From Alphaproteobacteria bacterium (GTDB taxonomy: Bacteria > Pseudomonadota > Alphaproteobacteria > Micavibrionales > UBA2020), in assembly GCA_030682495.1 (NCBI GenBank), contig JAUXOC010000057.1, positions 1-64,000 of the forward strand: DNA of 64,000 nucleotides, given 5' to 3'. The position numbers were made by a program, and so were the translations under genes. Under the pieces are notes generated by a model. It was not told the origin of the DNA and made no database searches. It worked only from the letters and a program-made list of their open reading frames with translations. This document shows, piece after piece, positions 19,991-30,748 of the stretch; the stretch's first letter is position 1, and every line of letters begins with the position of its first letter.

Positions 19991-21130
19991 TCAGCCTTTC
20001 GCGGCGATTTTGCGTTTTGGCGGCGCATCGTCATGGTAATAGCTGCTTTGCAGGTACTGCGCGATACCGAAGCGGATCAGCACCGCCGAAACCGCCGCGA
20101 CCGGCACGGCGATCATCACACCTGTAAAGCCCAGCAGCGCGCCCCCCGCCATCAGCGCGAATAAAATCCACAGGGCATGCAGGCCGATTTTATCGCCCAC
20201 CAGCTTGGGCGTCAGGACATTGCCTTCCAGCAGCTGTCCGATACCGAAGATCGCCGCAATCAAAATAAGCTTCTGCGTATCACCATCAAACTGGAACCAG
20301 CAGACCAACATGCCCGTCGCAAACCCGACCAGCGTGCCGACATAGGGAATAAAAGACAGAATGCCCGCGGCAAAACCGATAAAGAATCCGAAATTCAAAC
20401 CTGCGACAGACAGCGCAATCGCATAGATTAAACCCAGCACCAGGCAAACCATGGCCTGCCCCCGCACGAAGCCGCCGAGCGCGGAGTCCATCTGCCGCAA
20501 AAGGCCACGGATCGTCTCGGCATGGCGGCGCGGCAGCCAGTTATCAACCTTTCCGACCATCACCGGCCAATCGCGCAGCATATAAAAAGACACCACCGGC
20601 GCAATCAGCAGGATCGACAGAATGTCAAAGAGCGCAACGCCGCCATCCCATATTTTTTTCAGCGCGCCCGTCGCCCATGACAGCGCCGCAGTGGCCACGC
20701 CGCCCGCCTGCTGCTGGATTTTTTCCGGCGGCGTCGACAGTATTTGCGTTTGCAGCTTTTCGATCCACGGCGCGCTCAATTCGCGCAGCTTGGCGATATA
20801 GGCAGGCACTGTTTCGGCAAAAGCGATAAACTGCCCCTGCAAAACCGGAAAGGTCAGCATCGCCGCCAGCACGAACAAGGCCGCAAAACAAAGCAGCACC
20901 ACAGATGTCGCCAAGGCGCGCCCCATCCCCGCGTGCTCCAGCCGCCGCGTCACGGGGTCAAGGAAATAAGCCACCGCCATACCGATGATAAAGGGCAGCA
21001 AAACGCCCTTGAGCACCCAGAGGAGCAAGAAGGTTATCGCCAGCGCGCCGGCCCAAAACCATAAATGTCTTTGCAATACCGCAATCGTGGGGGGCGGGAC
21101 ATCGTTCTTGATCTTCACGTCAGTCGTCAT
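19991..21130 (-). CDS. AI-2E/PerM-family transporter
   Basis: Multi-TM protein with 'GFFIGFAAGILSFIPYVGTLVG' and 'LLEGNVLTPKLVGDKIGLHALWILFALMAGGALLG'. Confidence 0.92.
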   Translation of the reverse strand: MTTDVKIKNDVPPPTIAVLQRHLWFWAGALAITFLLLWVLKGVLLPFIIGMAVAYFLDPVTRRLEHAGMGRALATSVVLLCFAALFVLAAMLTFPVLQGQFIAFAETVPAYIAKLRELSAPWIEKLQTQILSTPPEKIQQQAGGVATAALSWATGALKKIWDGGVALFDILSILLIAPVVSFYMLRDWPVMVGKVDNWLPRRHAETIRGLLRQMDSALGGFVRGQAMVCLVLGLIYAIALSVAGLNFGFFIGFAAGILSFIPYVGTLVGFATGMLVCWFQFDGDTQKLILIAAIFGIGQLLEGNVLTPKLVGDKIGLHALWILFALMAGGALLGFTGVMIAVPVAAVSAVLIRFGIAQYLQSSYYHDDAPPKRKIAAKG

Positions 21131-21162
21131 CGGAAAGTCTCTCCAGCTTGCGCGCCAAAAAA

Positions 21163-22674
21163 TCAGGGATAAAGACGAAGATCGTAGACCGGCGTGCCGT
21201 AAGCCGTGGTGACTTCACGCGACGGCGTCATCACAATACCCTGCGCCGCCAGTGCATTTTGCAAGACCGGCACGCTGCCGTCATAACGCATGACAAAGCG
21301 CGCCGTATTGCGCGAGAGGGAGCGGATATCGATGCGCACCGGCGGTGACATCGCCGACAAACGGCGCTGCACATTCATCCAGGCATTGAAATCACTGAAG
21401 CTAAGCATCGCCTCAACCTCCTGCCCTGACAACGAACCATAGGCCGCAGCAGCAGGCGTGCCTGCATCCGCCATGCCGCTTTCATAGGGCTGTGCGCTGG
21501 TGACCAGCGACGGACGGCTCGCCACCTGTTGCGGCACGGGCTGTGCGCCGACAACACTGCGGCTGATATTTTCGACCGCGCCGCCAGCAGTCGGCGCAGG
21601 GCGCTGCAAATAGGCCAGCACGTCATACATCGCCTGCTGCCATGCCGCGCTGTCGGGTTTGTCACCCGCATAGGGCGTCAGGGCATGACGGCGGTTCAGC
21701 TTGCCGTTTTCGTAGAAATAAAGATCGATACTCATATGCGCACCGGATTTATTGGCAACAGCCAAGACAACCTGCGCCACGCCATAGTTGGCGCGCAGCT
21801 TTTCCAGCGTACCGTAATCACCCGACCAGACCGCATTGGACGACCCCGCCGATATATCAGCAATATCACCAAGGGGGATCACGATCTTGTTCAAAAACTG
21901 GCTGCTGATGCCCGACCCGCTGCCCGGCATGCGCTGCCATGTCTGGCGCCACGGGTTCGGATCTTCCCACAATACCGTCTGGCCGCCCATGTTTTCGTAA
22001 TAGGGCAACAGCAAGGCCGGCCCCGCCACACGCGGCGCGGTATTGGCAGGGGGTGTCGTGGCCATTGACGGGCGCAATGTATCGCCCGATGCCGAATAGG
22101 GCACACCGGTCATGTCGTCTTGACCGCCGCCGATAACGAGCGTTTCCGTACCCGGCTGTACCGCTGCGTCACCCGACATTTGCCGCCATGTCGGTGTCAC
22201 CGGCTGGCTGGCCACGTCACGGGGCGCGTAGGGAATGTTTATGTAATTGCGGACACTCTCGCGGAAACGAACGGTAAACTTGGCGACATAGCGCGTGGCG
22301 GAGAGCTGTTCCCCCACGATTTCAAAATCCTGTACCAGCGTGGCGATGGTTCTGTCGTCCGGCATTCTAAAATTTGCATAAGCACCCGGGGTCAGATGCC
22401 GCTGTGCCAGTTTACGAAAGGCCTGACTCCGTGCCTCGGCTATGGCCTGCTCCCGCGCCAGAACGGCGTTGTCTGCGGTGCGGTCAATCATCACGTCATC
22501 GACCACAAGGTTGGCATCCTCGCGCTGCACAGCGCCCGGTGTCGGCAGCGGTGTCAGCTGCGCGGGGGCGCCCTTTATCAGACGTTCCTGCGCCCCTGCC
22601 ACTGGCGAAAAAGCCATGACAATCAATATTGTAGTAAAAAAAATGAAAGTTTTAGGCGATTTTGAGAGAAACAT
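21163..22674 (-). CDS. DUF2066-like exported protein
   Basis: Signal peptide; 'LVVDDVMIDRTADNAVLAREQAIAEARSQAFRKLAQRHL'. Start MFLSKSP preferred. Confidence 0.75.
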   Translation of the reverse strand: MFLSKSPKTFIFFTTILIVMAFSPVAGAQERLIKGAPAQLTPLPTPGAVQREDANLVVDDVMIDRTADNAVLAREQAIAEARSQAFRKLAQRHLTPGAYANFRMPDDRTIATLVQDFEIVGEQLSATRYVAKFTVRFRESVRNYINIPYAPRDVASQPVTPTWRQMSGDAAVQPGTETLVIGGGQDDMTGVPYSASGDTLRPSMATTPPANTAPRVAGPALLLPYYENMGGQTVLWEDPNPWRQTWQRMPGSGSGISSQFLNKIVIPLGDIADISAGSSNAVWSGDYGTLEKLRANYGVAQVVLAVANKSGAHMSIDLYFYENGKLNRRHALTPYAGDKPDSAAWQQAMYDVLAYLQRPAPTAGGAVENISRSVVGAQPVPQQVASRPSLVTSAQPYESGMADAGTPAAAAYGSLSGQEVEAMLSFSDFNAWMNVQRRLSAMSPPVRIDIRSLSRNTARFVMRYDGSVPVLQNALAAQGIVMTPSREVTTAYGTPVYDLRLYP

Positions 22675-23076
22675 GGGGCTTCCGCAGTGAAAAGAAACAG
22701 GGGCGAATGACTGCTTCACCTTACCCCCCGATTGAAAAAAAATCCAGATATTCCATAGATTAAAACACAAAAAGATCAAGTGTTCACGCAACTGTATGTT
22801 GCTCCGGCCGCGCAAGCTGGCTATGCTGACGGGAGAGACAGCTTTGCATGAATATCAACAAGATATTAATGATTTCATGCAAGGATAGGCTTTAGGACAT
22901 GTTTCTGCTGCCCGACCTTGGGCGCACATGGCCAAACCGGCGACAACCGGTTTCTGACTTGAGGAAAAATCTGAACTATCTCTACTTGCTCTTTCTTTTT
23001 TCTGTCTCATCCAACGGGGGGATTTTTGGGGAGACGCTGTCCTGATTTTCTGTGCCGCCACAGCACGACCCGCTTT

Positions 23077-26000
23077 ATGGCGATGGTCGCATTGCTTTTT
23101 GCTGCCGGGATTTTTGCTGCCAGCCTGATTTTTGCCCTGCCCGCCGCTGCACAGCAAAAGCGGGCGCAGCCGGTGACTGTCGCTGTCAGCTCCCCGCCCG
23201 CACCGCAAGTCGCCGTTGGCCCCGCGCCAATCCCTGCGGCAATGAAGCCCATCTTTCTCTCCAGCAGCACGTCCCTCTACGACGTGGTACAGCATATCCA
23301 ACTGTTTGAAGGTCCGCGCGAACAGGTCTCCCTGAGCCAGATCATCCCCCAGTTCAGAAACGGTCAGGGCAAGCGTCAGGAAGAAGGCCCCATCCTTATC
23401 GGCCAGTCCGGCAATGCCTATTGGCTGGTCTTCAGTGTCTATAACCGCAGCCAGAGCCGCAGCCTCTGGATGCTCGACTTTGGCAGCCGGATGACCGGCA
23501 GCGCGGGGGCGGTCGACCGCATCGCCGTTTACAGCGACCTCAGCCCCGACCAGCCGTTGATGCGCGATGGACGCCTGACCGACAACAAACTTCACATCAG
23601 CGGCCAGAAACGCAACGCCCTGCCCGTCAGTTTTGAACCCGGACAAGGCCGCATCATCGGCATTTATATAGAGCCCACGCGCGGCCTGCCGCTGAGCCTC
23701 GACATCAAAATGCGCGAGCAGGCAGAATTCGCCGCGGTTTTTGACAAGCGGGAGATGGAAGAGAACATCCTCTTCGTGGCCGCCCTTCTGGTCTTCGGCA
23801 TGTATCTGATTTTCTGGAGCAACTATCGCCGCCAGATCCCGCTGCTGCTCGGCGGCTATGTGCTGGTGCATTACACCATTTTTGCCGCCACCGACAGCAT
23901 CGCGCCGTCGGGCAACAGCACCGAAATCCAGTATATAGATCTTCTTTATGCGGCGGCGGCTTTCCTCTCGCTCGCGCTGACCCGCCATGTTCTGGCCGTC
24001 GGTGAAAAGCGAGGCGGCCACAAAGTGCTCATCACCGCCATCGCAAAAGGGGCCGTGGTTTTGCTGGCGCTTGCCGCCATCGCCATCGGCCGCGGCTTTG
24101 GACTGACCGACATCCTGCTGCTGCGAGTGATACCTATGCTGGTCTGCGGCATTATTATCGCCCTTGGCATCATGACCGTTTTGCGGAGCGAACGCCCGCA
24201 GTCCCTGCCCTATACGCTGAGCTGGGCTTTGTTGATGGCAGGGATTGTCATGGCAGAGATCGCGGGCTTTGGCGGCGGTGTCCCGGGCGGCGCCAATGTT
24301 TACTGGCTGTGTTTTGTCGCGCATCTCGCCTTGCTGTCTTTCTCTTCGCTGCGCTTCCTGATTGTTTCCGAAAGCTTCCAGCGGCGCGAGCGCGAGGAAC
24401 AGCGCCGCAAACGCGAAGAAGAAAACGAAATCCGCAAGACCAAGGAATTGGCCGACCAGACCCGTCTGCTGGGCGTCATGCAGCGTGAAAAAGAGCTGAT
24501 GGCCGATTTGCGCAACCGCGAAGCCGAACGTATTCAGGCGCTGCGCCATGCCAAAGAAGTCGCCGATAATGCCAACAAGGCGAAATCGGACTTCCTTGCC
24601 GTCATGAGCCATGAAATCCGCACCCCCATGACCGGCATCATGGGGATGATCCGCCTGCTCCTCGATACCCGTCTTGACAAGCAGCAGGAAGAATACGCCC
24701 GCACCATTCAATACTCCGGCGATGCGCTGCTGACGCTGCTGAACGATATCCTCGACCTCTCCAAGGTCGAAGAAGGCAAGATGACCATCGAAAGCATCGA
24801 TTTCGACCTGCACAAGCTGGTCGAATCCGTCGCGATGCTGATGTCGGGACGCGCGGAAGAAAAGAAAATCGGCCTCAAGGTCGAAATCGACTCCGAAGCG
24901 CCGCAGATGCTGAAGGGAGATCCCACGCGCCTGCGCCAGATTTTCCTCAACCTTGTCGGCAACGCCATCAAGTTTACCGACGCCGGTTTTGTGACAATCT
25001 CGGTTCGCCTCTACGACAAGGAAGCGCAGCGCCCGCGCATCTACTTTGCCGTATCCGACACAGGTATCGGCATTTCCGACGATGCACAGAAAAAACTTTT
25101 CACGCCTTACGCGCAGGCAGATTCCAGCATTTCGCGCAATTTCGGCGGCACCGGTCTTGGCCTTGCCATTTGCAAGCGGCTGGTCGAAGCCATGGGCGGC
25201 ATGATACAAGTCGCCAGCAAAGCCGGACGCGGCACGACATTCTACTTTATTCTGTCGATGGATTACGGCGCCGAAGAAGCGCATCATCCGGCGGCCGGCA
25301 GCGCCGCGCAAAAACCCATTGTCCCCATGTCTGTGCTGGTCGTTGATGACAACATCATCAACCAGCGCGTGATTGCGGGGCTGCTGGAAAAAGACGGACA
25401 CGAGATGGTCACGGTCAGCGGCGCAGAGGGTGCCTATGCGCTTTTAAAAGAACGCAGCTTTGACGTCATCCTGATGGATATGGAGATGCCGGACATTGAC
25501 GGCGTTTCGGCAACCGAAACAATCCGCCGCCTGCCCGACCCGAAAATCGCGAATATCCCGATCATCGCCATGACGGCGAATACGCGCCCCGAAGACGTTG
25601 CGCGCTGCCGTGAAGCGGGCATGAATGATTTCGTCAGCAAACCCGTCAACCCCGACGAAATCCGCGGCAAGATCGCCCCGTTTGCCTCCAAGGATAAAAA
25701 CGCTACTGCCGCCGCGCCGCCTGCCCCTGCGCAGACGCCGCCAGCAGAGCCGGTGAATGCGCCACCCGCCCCGACAACCGCACCGCAAGAAGAAGCCGCC
25801 ACCGACGATGCCGCACTGGTCGAAGCCGCCGCCGCAAACGGTGAAATCACGCCGCCCGCCATCGAAGATTACGACCCGAACGAAGCCTTTCCCGATCCGG
25901 ATTCCTTGCCGCCCCATGATCCGAACGAGGCTTTCCCCGACCCGGATGCGGCGATGCCCGCCACCGCAGATTACGATCCGAACGAAGCCTTTCCCGATCC

Positions 26001-26439
26001 GGATGGTGACGCCGAGCGTGCTGCAGCAGCAGCCGCGCAAACCCCGCTGCCCACCGCCCCTGCGCCCGCTGAAGCTGCCGCAGCGCCGGCGGGGCCGAAA
26101 CTGTTTGACCCCGATATGCTGGGCAGCCTGAAGTCCAGCCTCGGCAAGGTGCAGATGGACGAGATGATGCAAGGCCTTTACGAGAAAACCGAAGAGCTGA
26201 TCGCCGATGCCGAAAAGGCCGCCGCCGAAGGCGATATTGCCGGTCTGGGCAGCCGCGGCCATGATATCAAGGGCATGACAGCGAATTTCGGCATGACCGA
26301 AATCAGCGCCATCGCCGGCAGGCTGGAGCGGCAGGCCAAGGAAAATTTCCCGCTCGAAACGCTCGCCGATATTGTCGCAAAACTGCGCCCCGTGTATCAG
26401 GATACACGCTTGCAGCTTGACGTTTTCATGCAGGAATAA
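23077..26439 (+). CDS. Hybrid sensor histidine kinase: 7TMR-DISM-like sensor, HisKA/HATPase, receiver, C-terminal Hpt
   Basis: '[26 protein letters not shown]', '[20 protein letters not shown]', '[23 protein letters not shown]...[14 protein letters not shown]', Hpt-like '[22 protein letters not shown]'. Start at 23077 or TTG 23026. Confidence 0.95.
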   Translation: MAMVALLFAAGIFAASLIFALPAAAQQKRAQPVTVAVSSPPAPQVAVGPAPIPAAMKPIFLSSSTSLYDVVQHIQLFEGPREQVSLSQIIPQFRNGQGKRQEEGPILIGQSGNAYWLVFSVYNRSQSRSLWMLDFGSRMTGSAGAVDRIAVYSDLSPDQPLMRDGRLTDNKLHISGQKRNALPVSFEPGQGRIIGIYIEPTRGLPLSLDIKMREQAEFAAVFDKREMEENILFVAALLVFGMYLIFWSNYRRQIPLLLGGYVLVHYTIFAATDSIAPSGNSTEIQYIDLLYAAAAFLSLALTRHVLAVGEKRGGHKVLITAIAKGAVVLLALAAIAIGRGFGLTDILLLRVIPMLVCGIIIALGIMTVLRSERPQSLPYTLSWALLMAGIVMAEIAGFGGGVPGGANVYWLCFVAHLALLSFSSLRFLIVSESFQRREREEQRRKREEENEIRKTKELADQTRLLGVMQREKELMADLRNREAERIQALRHAKEVADNANKAKSDFLAVMSHEIRTPMTGIMGMIRLLLDTRLDKQQEEYARTIQYSGDALLTLLNDILDLSKVEEGKMTIESIDFDLHKLVESVAMLMSGRAEEKKIGLKVEIDSEAPQMLKGDPTRLRQIFLNLVGNAIKFTDAGFVTISVRLYDKEAQRPRIYFAVSDTGIGISDDAQKKLFTPYAQADSSISRNFGGTGLGLAICKRLVEAMGGMIQVASKAGRGTTFYFILSMDYGAEEAHHPAAGSAAQKPIVPMSVLVVDDNIINQRVIAGLLEKDGHEMVTVSGAEGAYALLKERSFDVILMDMEMPDIDGVSATETIRRLPDPKIANIPIIAMTANTRPEDVARCREAGMNDFVSKPVNPDEIRGKIAPFASKDKNATAAAPPAPAQTPPAEPVNAPPAPTTAPQEEAATDDAALVEAAAANGEITPPAIEDYDPNEAFPDPDSLPPHDPNEAFPDPDAAMPATADYDPNEAFPDPDGDAERAAAAAAQTPLPTAPAPAEAAAAPAGPKLFDPDMLGSLKSSLGKVQMDEMMQGLYEKTEELIADAEKAAAEGDIAGLGSRGHDIKGMTANFGMTEISAIAGRLERQAKENFPLETLADIVAKLRPVYQDTRLQLDVFMQE
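25865..26004 (+). repeat. Three in-frame copies of (D/H)[10 protein letters not shown] in the REC-Hpt linker
   Basis: [12 protein letters not shown] / [11 protein letters not shown] / [12 protein letters not shown]. Confidence 0.95.
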
Positions 26440-26442
26440 AAA

Positions 26443-27198
26443 TCAGGGCTTGGCCTGAGAACTGCGCAGAGCAGCCCCCGCGATTGGCACCGGCGCGCAG
26501 GACGGGATAAATCCCAGCACCTCGCGAAAATCGCGCACCACTGCATCCGCACCGGCCAGACGCATGGATTTCTCTTTTTCAACCGCCACCGCGCCGCTGC
26601 CAAAACGCGGATCGAGGTAAGCGATCACGAAGGCACCCGCCGCGCGTCCGGCGACGATGCCCGGCTCGGTATCTTCGATAACAATCGTATTCTGCGTCGA
26701 TGATCCGTTCGCCCGCATGGCGTAAAGAAAGATGGCAGGATCGGGTTTTTTGCGCCCATCCACCAAATCAGGGCCGTAAAGGCGCGAGCCGAAATGATCG
26801 ATCAACCCCTCTTTTTCGAGCCCGAGGCGCGAACGGCCCGTGGGATTGCTGGAGCCGATACTGAGAATATCCCCCGCCGACGACAGCGCCTGCAAAACTT
26901 CCGGCACGCCCGGCACAACCGGCAGGCGTTCGCCGTAATAAATTTGCTGTTTAAGGTCTTCGTGCGCCAGCGTCAGGTCGGTAATTTCGGCAGGCGTGAA
27001 GCACATGCCCGCCGCATGGGCGATACCGGCGAATTTATCTTCGCAGCCAAGACCGGCAAACCGCTGGAAGACCTCCTCCGGCGACATGGCACAGCCGCGA
27101 TCCGCCGCCAGCTCGGCGGTGATGCGCGATACCTCGAATTCGGTATCGAAAATCGTACCGTCGAGGTCGAAAATAATGTGCCGCTGTTTATGCTGCAT
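26443..27198 (-). CDS. HAD-superfamily hydrolase (phosphatase-like)
   Basis: 'HIIFDLDGTIFDTE', 'LSIGSSNPTGRSRLGLEK', 'IVIEDTEPGIVAGRAAGAFVI'. Confidence 0.93.
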   Translation of the reverse strand: MQHKQRHIIFDLDGTIFDTEFEVSRITAELAADRGCAMSPEEVFQRFAGLGCEDKFAGIAHAAGMCFTPAEITDLTLAHEDLKQQIYYGERLPVVPGVPEVLQALSSAGDILSIGSSNPTGRSRLGLEKEGLIDHFGSRLYGPDLVDGRKKPDPAIFLYAMRANGSSTQNTIVIEDTEPGIVAGRAAGAFVIAYLDPRFGSGAVAVEKEKSMRLAGADAVVRDFREVLGFIPSCAPVPIAGAALRSSQAKP

Positions 27199-27303
27199 AA
27201 CAAGTATCCATGAAAGAGCTATTTCTTATTTTACCACGGACATAAAAGATGCGGGGGATTTAGCGCCAAGGGCTTGTTTTTCAAGATATTGAACGCCCGC
27301 ACG

Positions 27304-27339
27304 AAAAAACCCGCCGGCAAAGTGCACGGCGGGTTTTTT
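27304..27339 (-). terminator. Terminator downstream of ndk (bidirectional)
   Basis: CCCGCCG (27310-27316)/CGGCGGG (27327-27333) with A- and T-runs. Confidence 0.85.
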
Positions 27340-27356
27340 GCGGGAATCTACGGCGA

Positions 27357-27779
27357 TTACCCGACGATTTCGGTTTCGCTGAAGAAGAAAGTGATTTCTT
27401 TTTTCGCGTTTTCGAGACTGTCGGAGCCATGCACCGAGTTCGCTTCGATCGATTCAGCGAATTCTTTGCGGATCGTACCGGCATCGGCGTTCGCCGGATT
27501 GGTCGCGCCCATGATGTCGCGGTTGGCGGCGACGGCGTTGTCACCTTCCAGAACTTGAACAACCACAGGGCCGGAGATCATGAAGCTGACCAGCTCGCCG
27601 TAGAACGGGCGCTCTTTGTGCACTTCATAGAATTTGCCGGCTTGCTCCGGTGTCAGGTGCAGGCGTTTTTGCGCAACGATGCGCAGGCCTTTTTCTTCGA
27701 ATTTCGCGTTGATTTTGCCGGTCAGGTTGCGGCGCGTCGCATCCGGTTTGATGATCGACAGTGTGCGTTCCTTGGCCAT
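27357..27779 (-). CDS. ndk: Nucleoside diphosphate kinase
   Basis: '[20 protein letters not shown]...[40 protein letters not shown]'. Confidence 0.98.
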   Translation of the reverse strand: MAKERTLSIIKPDATRRNLTGKINAKFEEKGLRIVAQKRLHLTPEQAGKFYEVHKERPFYGELVSFMISGPVVVQVLEGDNAVAANRDIMGATNPANADAGTIRKEFAESIEANSVHGSDSLENAKKEITFFFSETEIVG

Positions 27780-27940
27780 GTTATTTCCCTCTTGTTTTAA
27801 TGGCGGGGCAGCCAGATGGCCGTCCCAGATGTGCGTCAGGCCGCAGAGCCCTTTGCCCGGCGGTCGCGTTTTCTATACGGTCTTTTTACAGATAAATCAA
27901 GCCCGTGCAAGCCTATTGAATTACAGGCAGTTAGAGACCT

Positions 27941-30607
27941 TTATCCCGCCAGTGCCGCCTCGATTGCCGCCACCGCGTCATTGGCCAGCTTGCCGTCGGG
28001 TCCGCCTGCCTGCGCCATGTCGGGACGGCCGCCGCCGCCTTTGCCGCCCAAAACGGCGGAGCCGGTCTTGACGAGATCGACGGCACTCACGGTCTTGACC
28101 AGATCGGCCGTCACGGCCACGACCAGCGATGCCTTGCCGTCCTCGCCCGAAACCGACACCAGCGCGACAACGCCGGAGCCCAGCTTCGCCTTCAGGTCAT
28201 CGGCCATCGGCTTGAGCTCGTTCGCCGGAACGTCTTCAAGGACGCGGGCGGAGAATTTGACGCCGTTGATCGTCTTGGTTTCCGGCGCAGCGCCCGCACT
28301 GCCGCCTGTTGCCAGTTTACGGCGCAAATCAGCGATTTCTTTTTCCAGCTTTCTCTTGTCGTTCACCAAGGCTTCGACACGCGAAACCGTTTCGGCGGGC
28401 GATGATTTCAGAAGCGTGGCGATGTCCTGCACGCGCGTTTCCTGTTCGGCCAGATATTTCAAGGCGCCTGCGCCCGTCACAGCTTCAACGCGGCGAATAC
28501 CTGCCGCCAGCGCGCTTTCGGAGACGATGCGGAACAAGCCGATATCGCCCGTACGGCGCACATGCGTACCGCCGCACAGCTCGATGGAATAGGCGCTACG
28601 TTCGCCATCCGGATCCGTACCGCCCATAGACAGGACGCGCACTTCGTCGTCGTATTTTTCACCGAACATCGCCATGGCACCAAGCGCGCGCGCGTCATCA
28701 ATCGGCAGCAGACGCGTGGTCACTTCGCTGTTCATGCGGATACGGTCATTGACTTCGCTTTCGATCACGGCGCGCTGTTTGGCTTCGATCGGGGTCGGCT
28801 GGCTGATATCGAAACGCAGGCGCGTGTCATCGACCAGAGAGCCTTTTTGCACCACATGCTTGCCCAGATGGCGGTGCAGCGCGGCATGCAGCAAATGCGT
28901 GGCCGAGTGATTGGCGCGGATCGCATCGCGGCGCTTGGTGCAGATTTTCAGCTCCACCGCATCGCCGATCTTGATGTCGCCCTTTTTCACCGTGCCGATA
29001 TGGACAAAAAGCCCGCCGAGTTTTTTGAGGCAGTCGCCAACAACAATCTCGCCGCCCTTCGCCGTATTGATCCAGCCGTGGTCGCCGGCCTGACCGCCGG
29101 ATTCGGCATAGAACGGCGTCTGGTTGACGACAATCATCACCTCTTCGCCCTCTTTGGCACTTTGGACTTCTTCGCCTTTGGCATTGACCAGTGCAAGCAC
29201 CTGCCCTTCGGCCTGTTCCTGCTGATAGCCCAAAAATTCGGTCACGCCGGTTTTTTCTTTGATGCCGAACCAGATGGTTTCGGTTGCCGCCTCGCCCGAG
29301 CCGGACCACGATTTGCGCGCAACTTCGCGCTGTTTTTCCATCGCAGCTTCGAAACCGGCCACGTCAACCTCGCGCGCCTGTTCGCGTTTCAGAACGTCCT
29401 GCGTCAAATCAAGCGGGAAGCCGAAAGTGTCATAGAGCTTGAAAGCAACATCGCCCGAAAGCGGCTGTTTGTCGCCCAGCTTCGCCGTTTCCGCGGCCAA
29501 TAGAGACAGGCCGTTATCAAGCGTTTTCTTGAAGCGCGCTTCTTCCAGCTTCAGCGTTTCGGCAATCATGGCGCCCGCTTCGTTCAGCTCCGGATAGACC
29601 GCGCCCATCTTGGCTTGCAGCGCGGGCAACAAACGGTACATCAAAGGTTCTGTTGCACCCAGCAGATGCGCATGACGCATGCCGCGGCGCATGATACGGC
29701 GCAGGACATAGCCGCGCCCCTCGTTCGACGGCATCACACCTTCGGCAATCAGGAAGGCCGAGGCGCGCAGGTGATCTGCAATCACGCGGTGCGACACGCT
29801 TTTCGGCCCGTCAGGGTCGGTATTGGTCAGGTTCGCAGCGGCTTCGATGATCGAGCGCAAAAGATCGACGCTATAGTTATCATGGCTGCCCTGCAAAAGC
29901 GCCGTCATACGCTCCAGCCCCATCCCCGTATCGATGGACTGTTTGGGCATGTTGATGCGGCTGCCGTCGGGCAGCTGTTCGTACTGCATAAAGACGTTGT
30001 TCCAGAATTCGATATAGCGGTCACCGTCTTCATCGGCACTGCCCGGCGGGCCGCCCGCGACCTTGTCGCCATGGTCGTAGAAGATTTCCGAGCAAGGGCC
30101 GCAAGGGCCGGTGTCGCCCATCATCCAGAAGTTATCCATGGTCGGAATGCGGATGATGCGGTCGTCGGAAAAACCGGCGATGGATTTCCACAGCTTCGCC
30201 GCCTCTTCGTCTTCGGAATAGACCGTCACCAGCAGACGGTCTTTGGGCATGTCGAATTCTTTGTTGATCAGCTCCCACGCGAAGCTGATTGCTTTTTCCT
30301 TGAAATAATCGCCGAAGGAAAAGTTGCCGAGCATTTCAAAAAACGTATGGTGACGCGCCGTAAAACCCACGTTGTCGAGGTCGTTGTGCTTACCGCCGGC
30401 GCGCACGCATTTCTGCGCCGTGGTCGCGCGGCTGTACGGACGTTTTTCAACGCCGGTAAAAACATTCTTGAACTGCACCATGCCCGAATTGGTGAACATC
30501 ATGGTCGGGTCATTGCGCGGCACCAATGCGCTTGACGCCACGGCCTCGTGCCCGTTCTTTTTAAAGAACTCGAGGAAGGTTTTGCGAACGTCGTTTGCGC
30601 TGGTCAT
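27941..30607 (-). CDS. alaS: Alanyl-tRNA synthetase
   Basis: '[40 protein letters not shown]...', '[13 protein letters not shown]', C-terminal DHHA1 region. Confidence 0.98.
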   Translation of the reverse strand: MTSANDVRKTFLEFFKKNGHEAVASSALVPRNDPTMMFTNSGMVQFKNVFTGVEKRPYSRATTAQKCVRAGGKHNDLDNVGFTARHHTFFEMLGNFSFGDYFKEKAISFAWELINKEFDMPKDRLLVTVYSEDEEAAKLWKSIAGFSDDRIIRIPTMDNFWMMGDTGPCGPCSEIFYDHGDKVAGGPPGSADEDGDRYIEFWNNVFMQYEQLPDGSRINMPKQSIDTGMGLERMTALLQGSHDNYSVDLLRSIIEAAANLTNTDPDGPKSVSHRVIADHLRASAFLIAEGVMPSNEGRGYVLRRIMRRGMRHAHLLGATEPLMYRLLPALQAKMGAVYPELNEAGAMIAETLKLEEARFKKTLDNGLSLLAAETAKLGDKQPLSGDVAFKLYDTFGFPLDLTQDVLKREQAREVDVAGFEAAMEKQREVARKSWSGSGEAATETIWFGIKEKTGVTEFLGYQQEQAEGQVLALVNAKGEEVQSAKEGEEVMIVVNQTPFYAESGGQAGDHGWINTAKGGEIVVGDCLKKLGGLFVHIGTVKKGDIKIGDAVELKICTKRRDAIRANHSATHLLHAALHRHLGKHVVQKGSLVDDTRLRFDISQPTPIEAKQRAVIESEVNDRIRMNSEVTTRLLPIDDARALGAMAMFGEKYDDEVRVLSMGGTDPDGERSAYSIELCGGTHVRRTGDIGLFRIVSESALAAGIRRVEAVTGAGALKYLAEQETRVQDIATLLKSSPAETVSRVEALVNDKRKLEKEIADLRRKLATGGSAGAAPETKTINGVKFSARVLEDVPANELKPMADDLKAKLGSGVVALVSVSGEDGKASLVVAVTADLVKTVSAVDLVKTGSAVLGGKGGGGRPDMAQAGGPDGKLANDAVAAIEAALAG

Positions 30608-30748
30608 GTGATGCCTCTTTGCCGTTTCCGCCCACAAGCGGACGGTCGATGAACTGTTGGATAAATACGGAGAGAGCCCGCAAAGCGAGCCCCTTTTCCG
30701 GCTGGATATGATACTGGATGGCGGCAGATTACGCCAGAGGGCGCAGGC

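Noticed and set aside
22855-25401. 848-aa minus-strand ORF
   Set aside because: Antisense shadow of the hybrid histidine kinase; low-complexity translation, no domain motifs, high-GC artefact.
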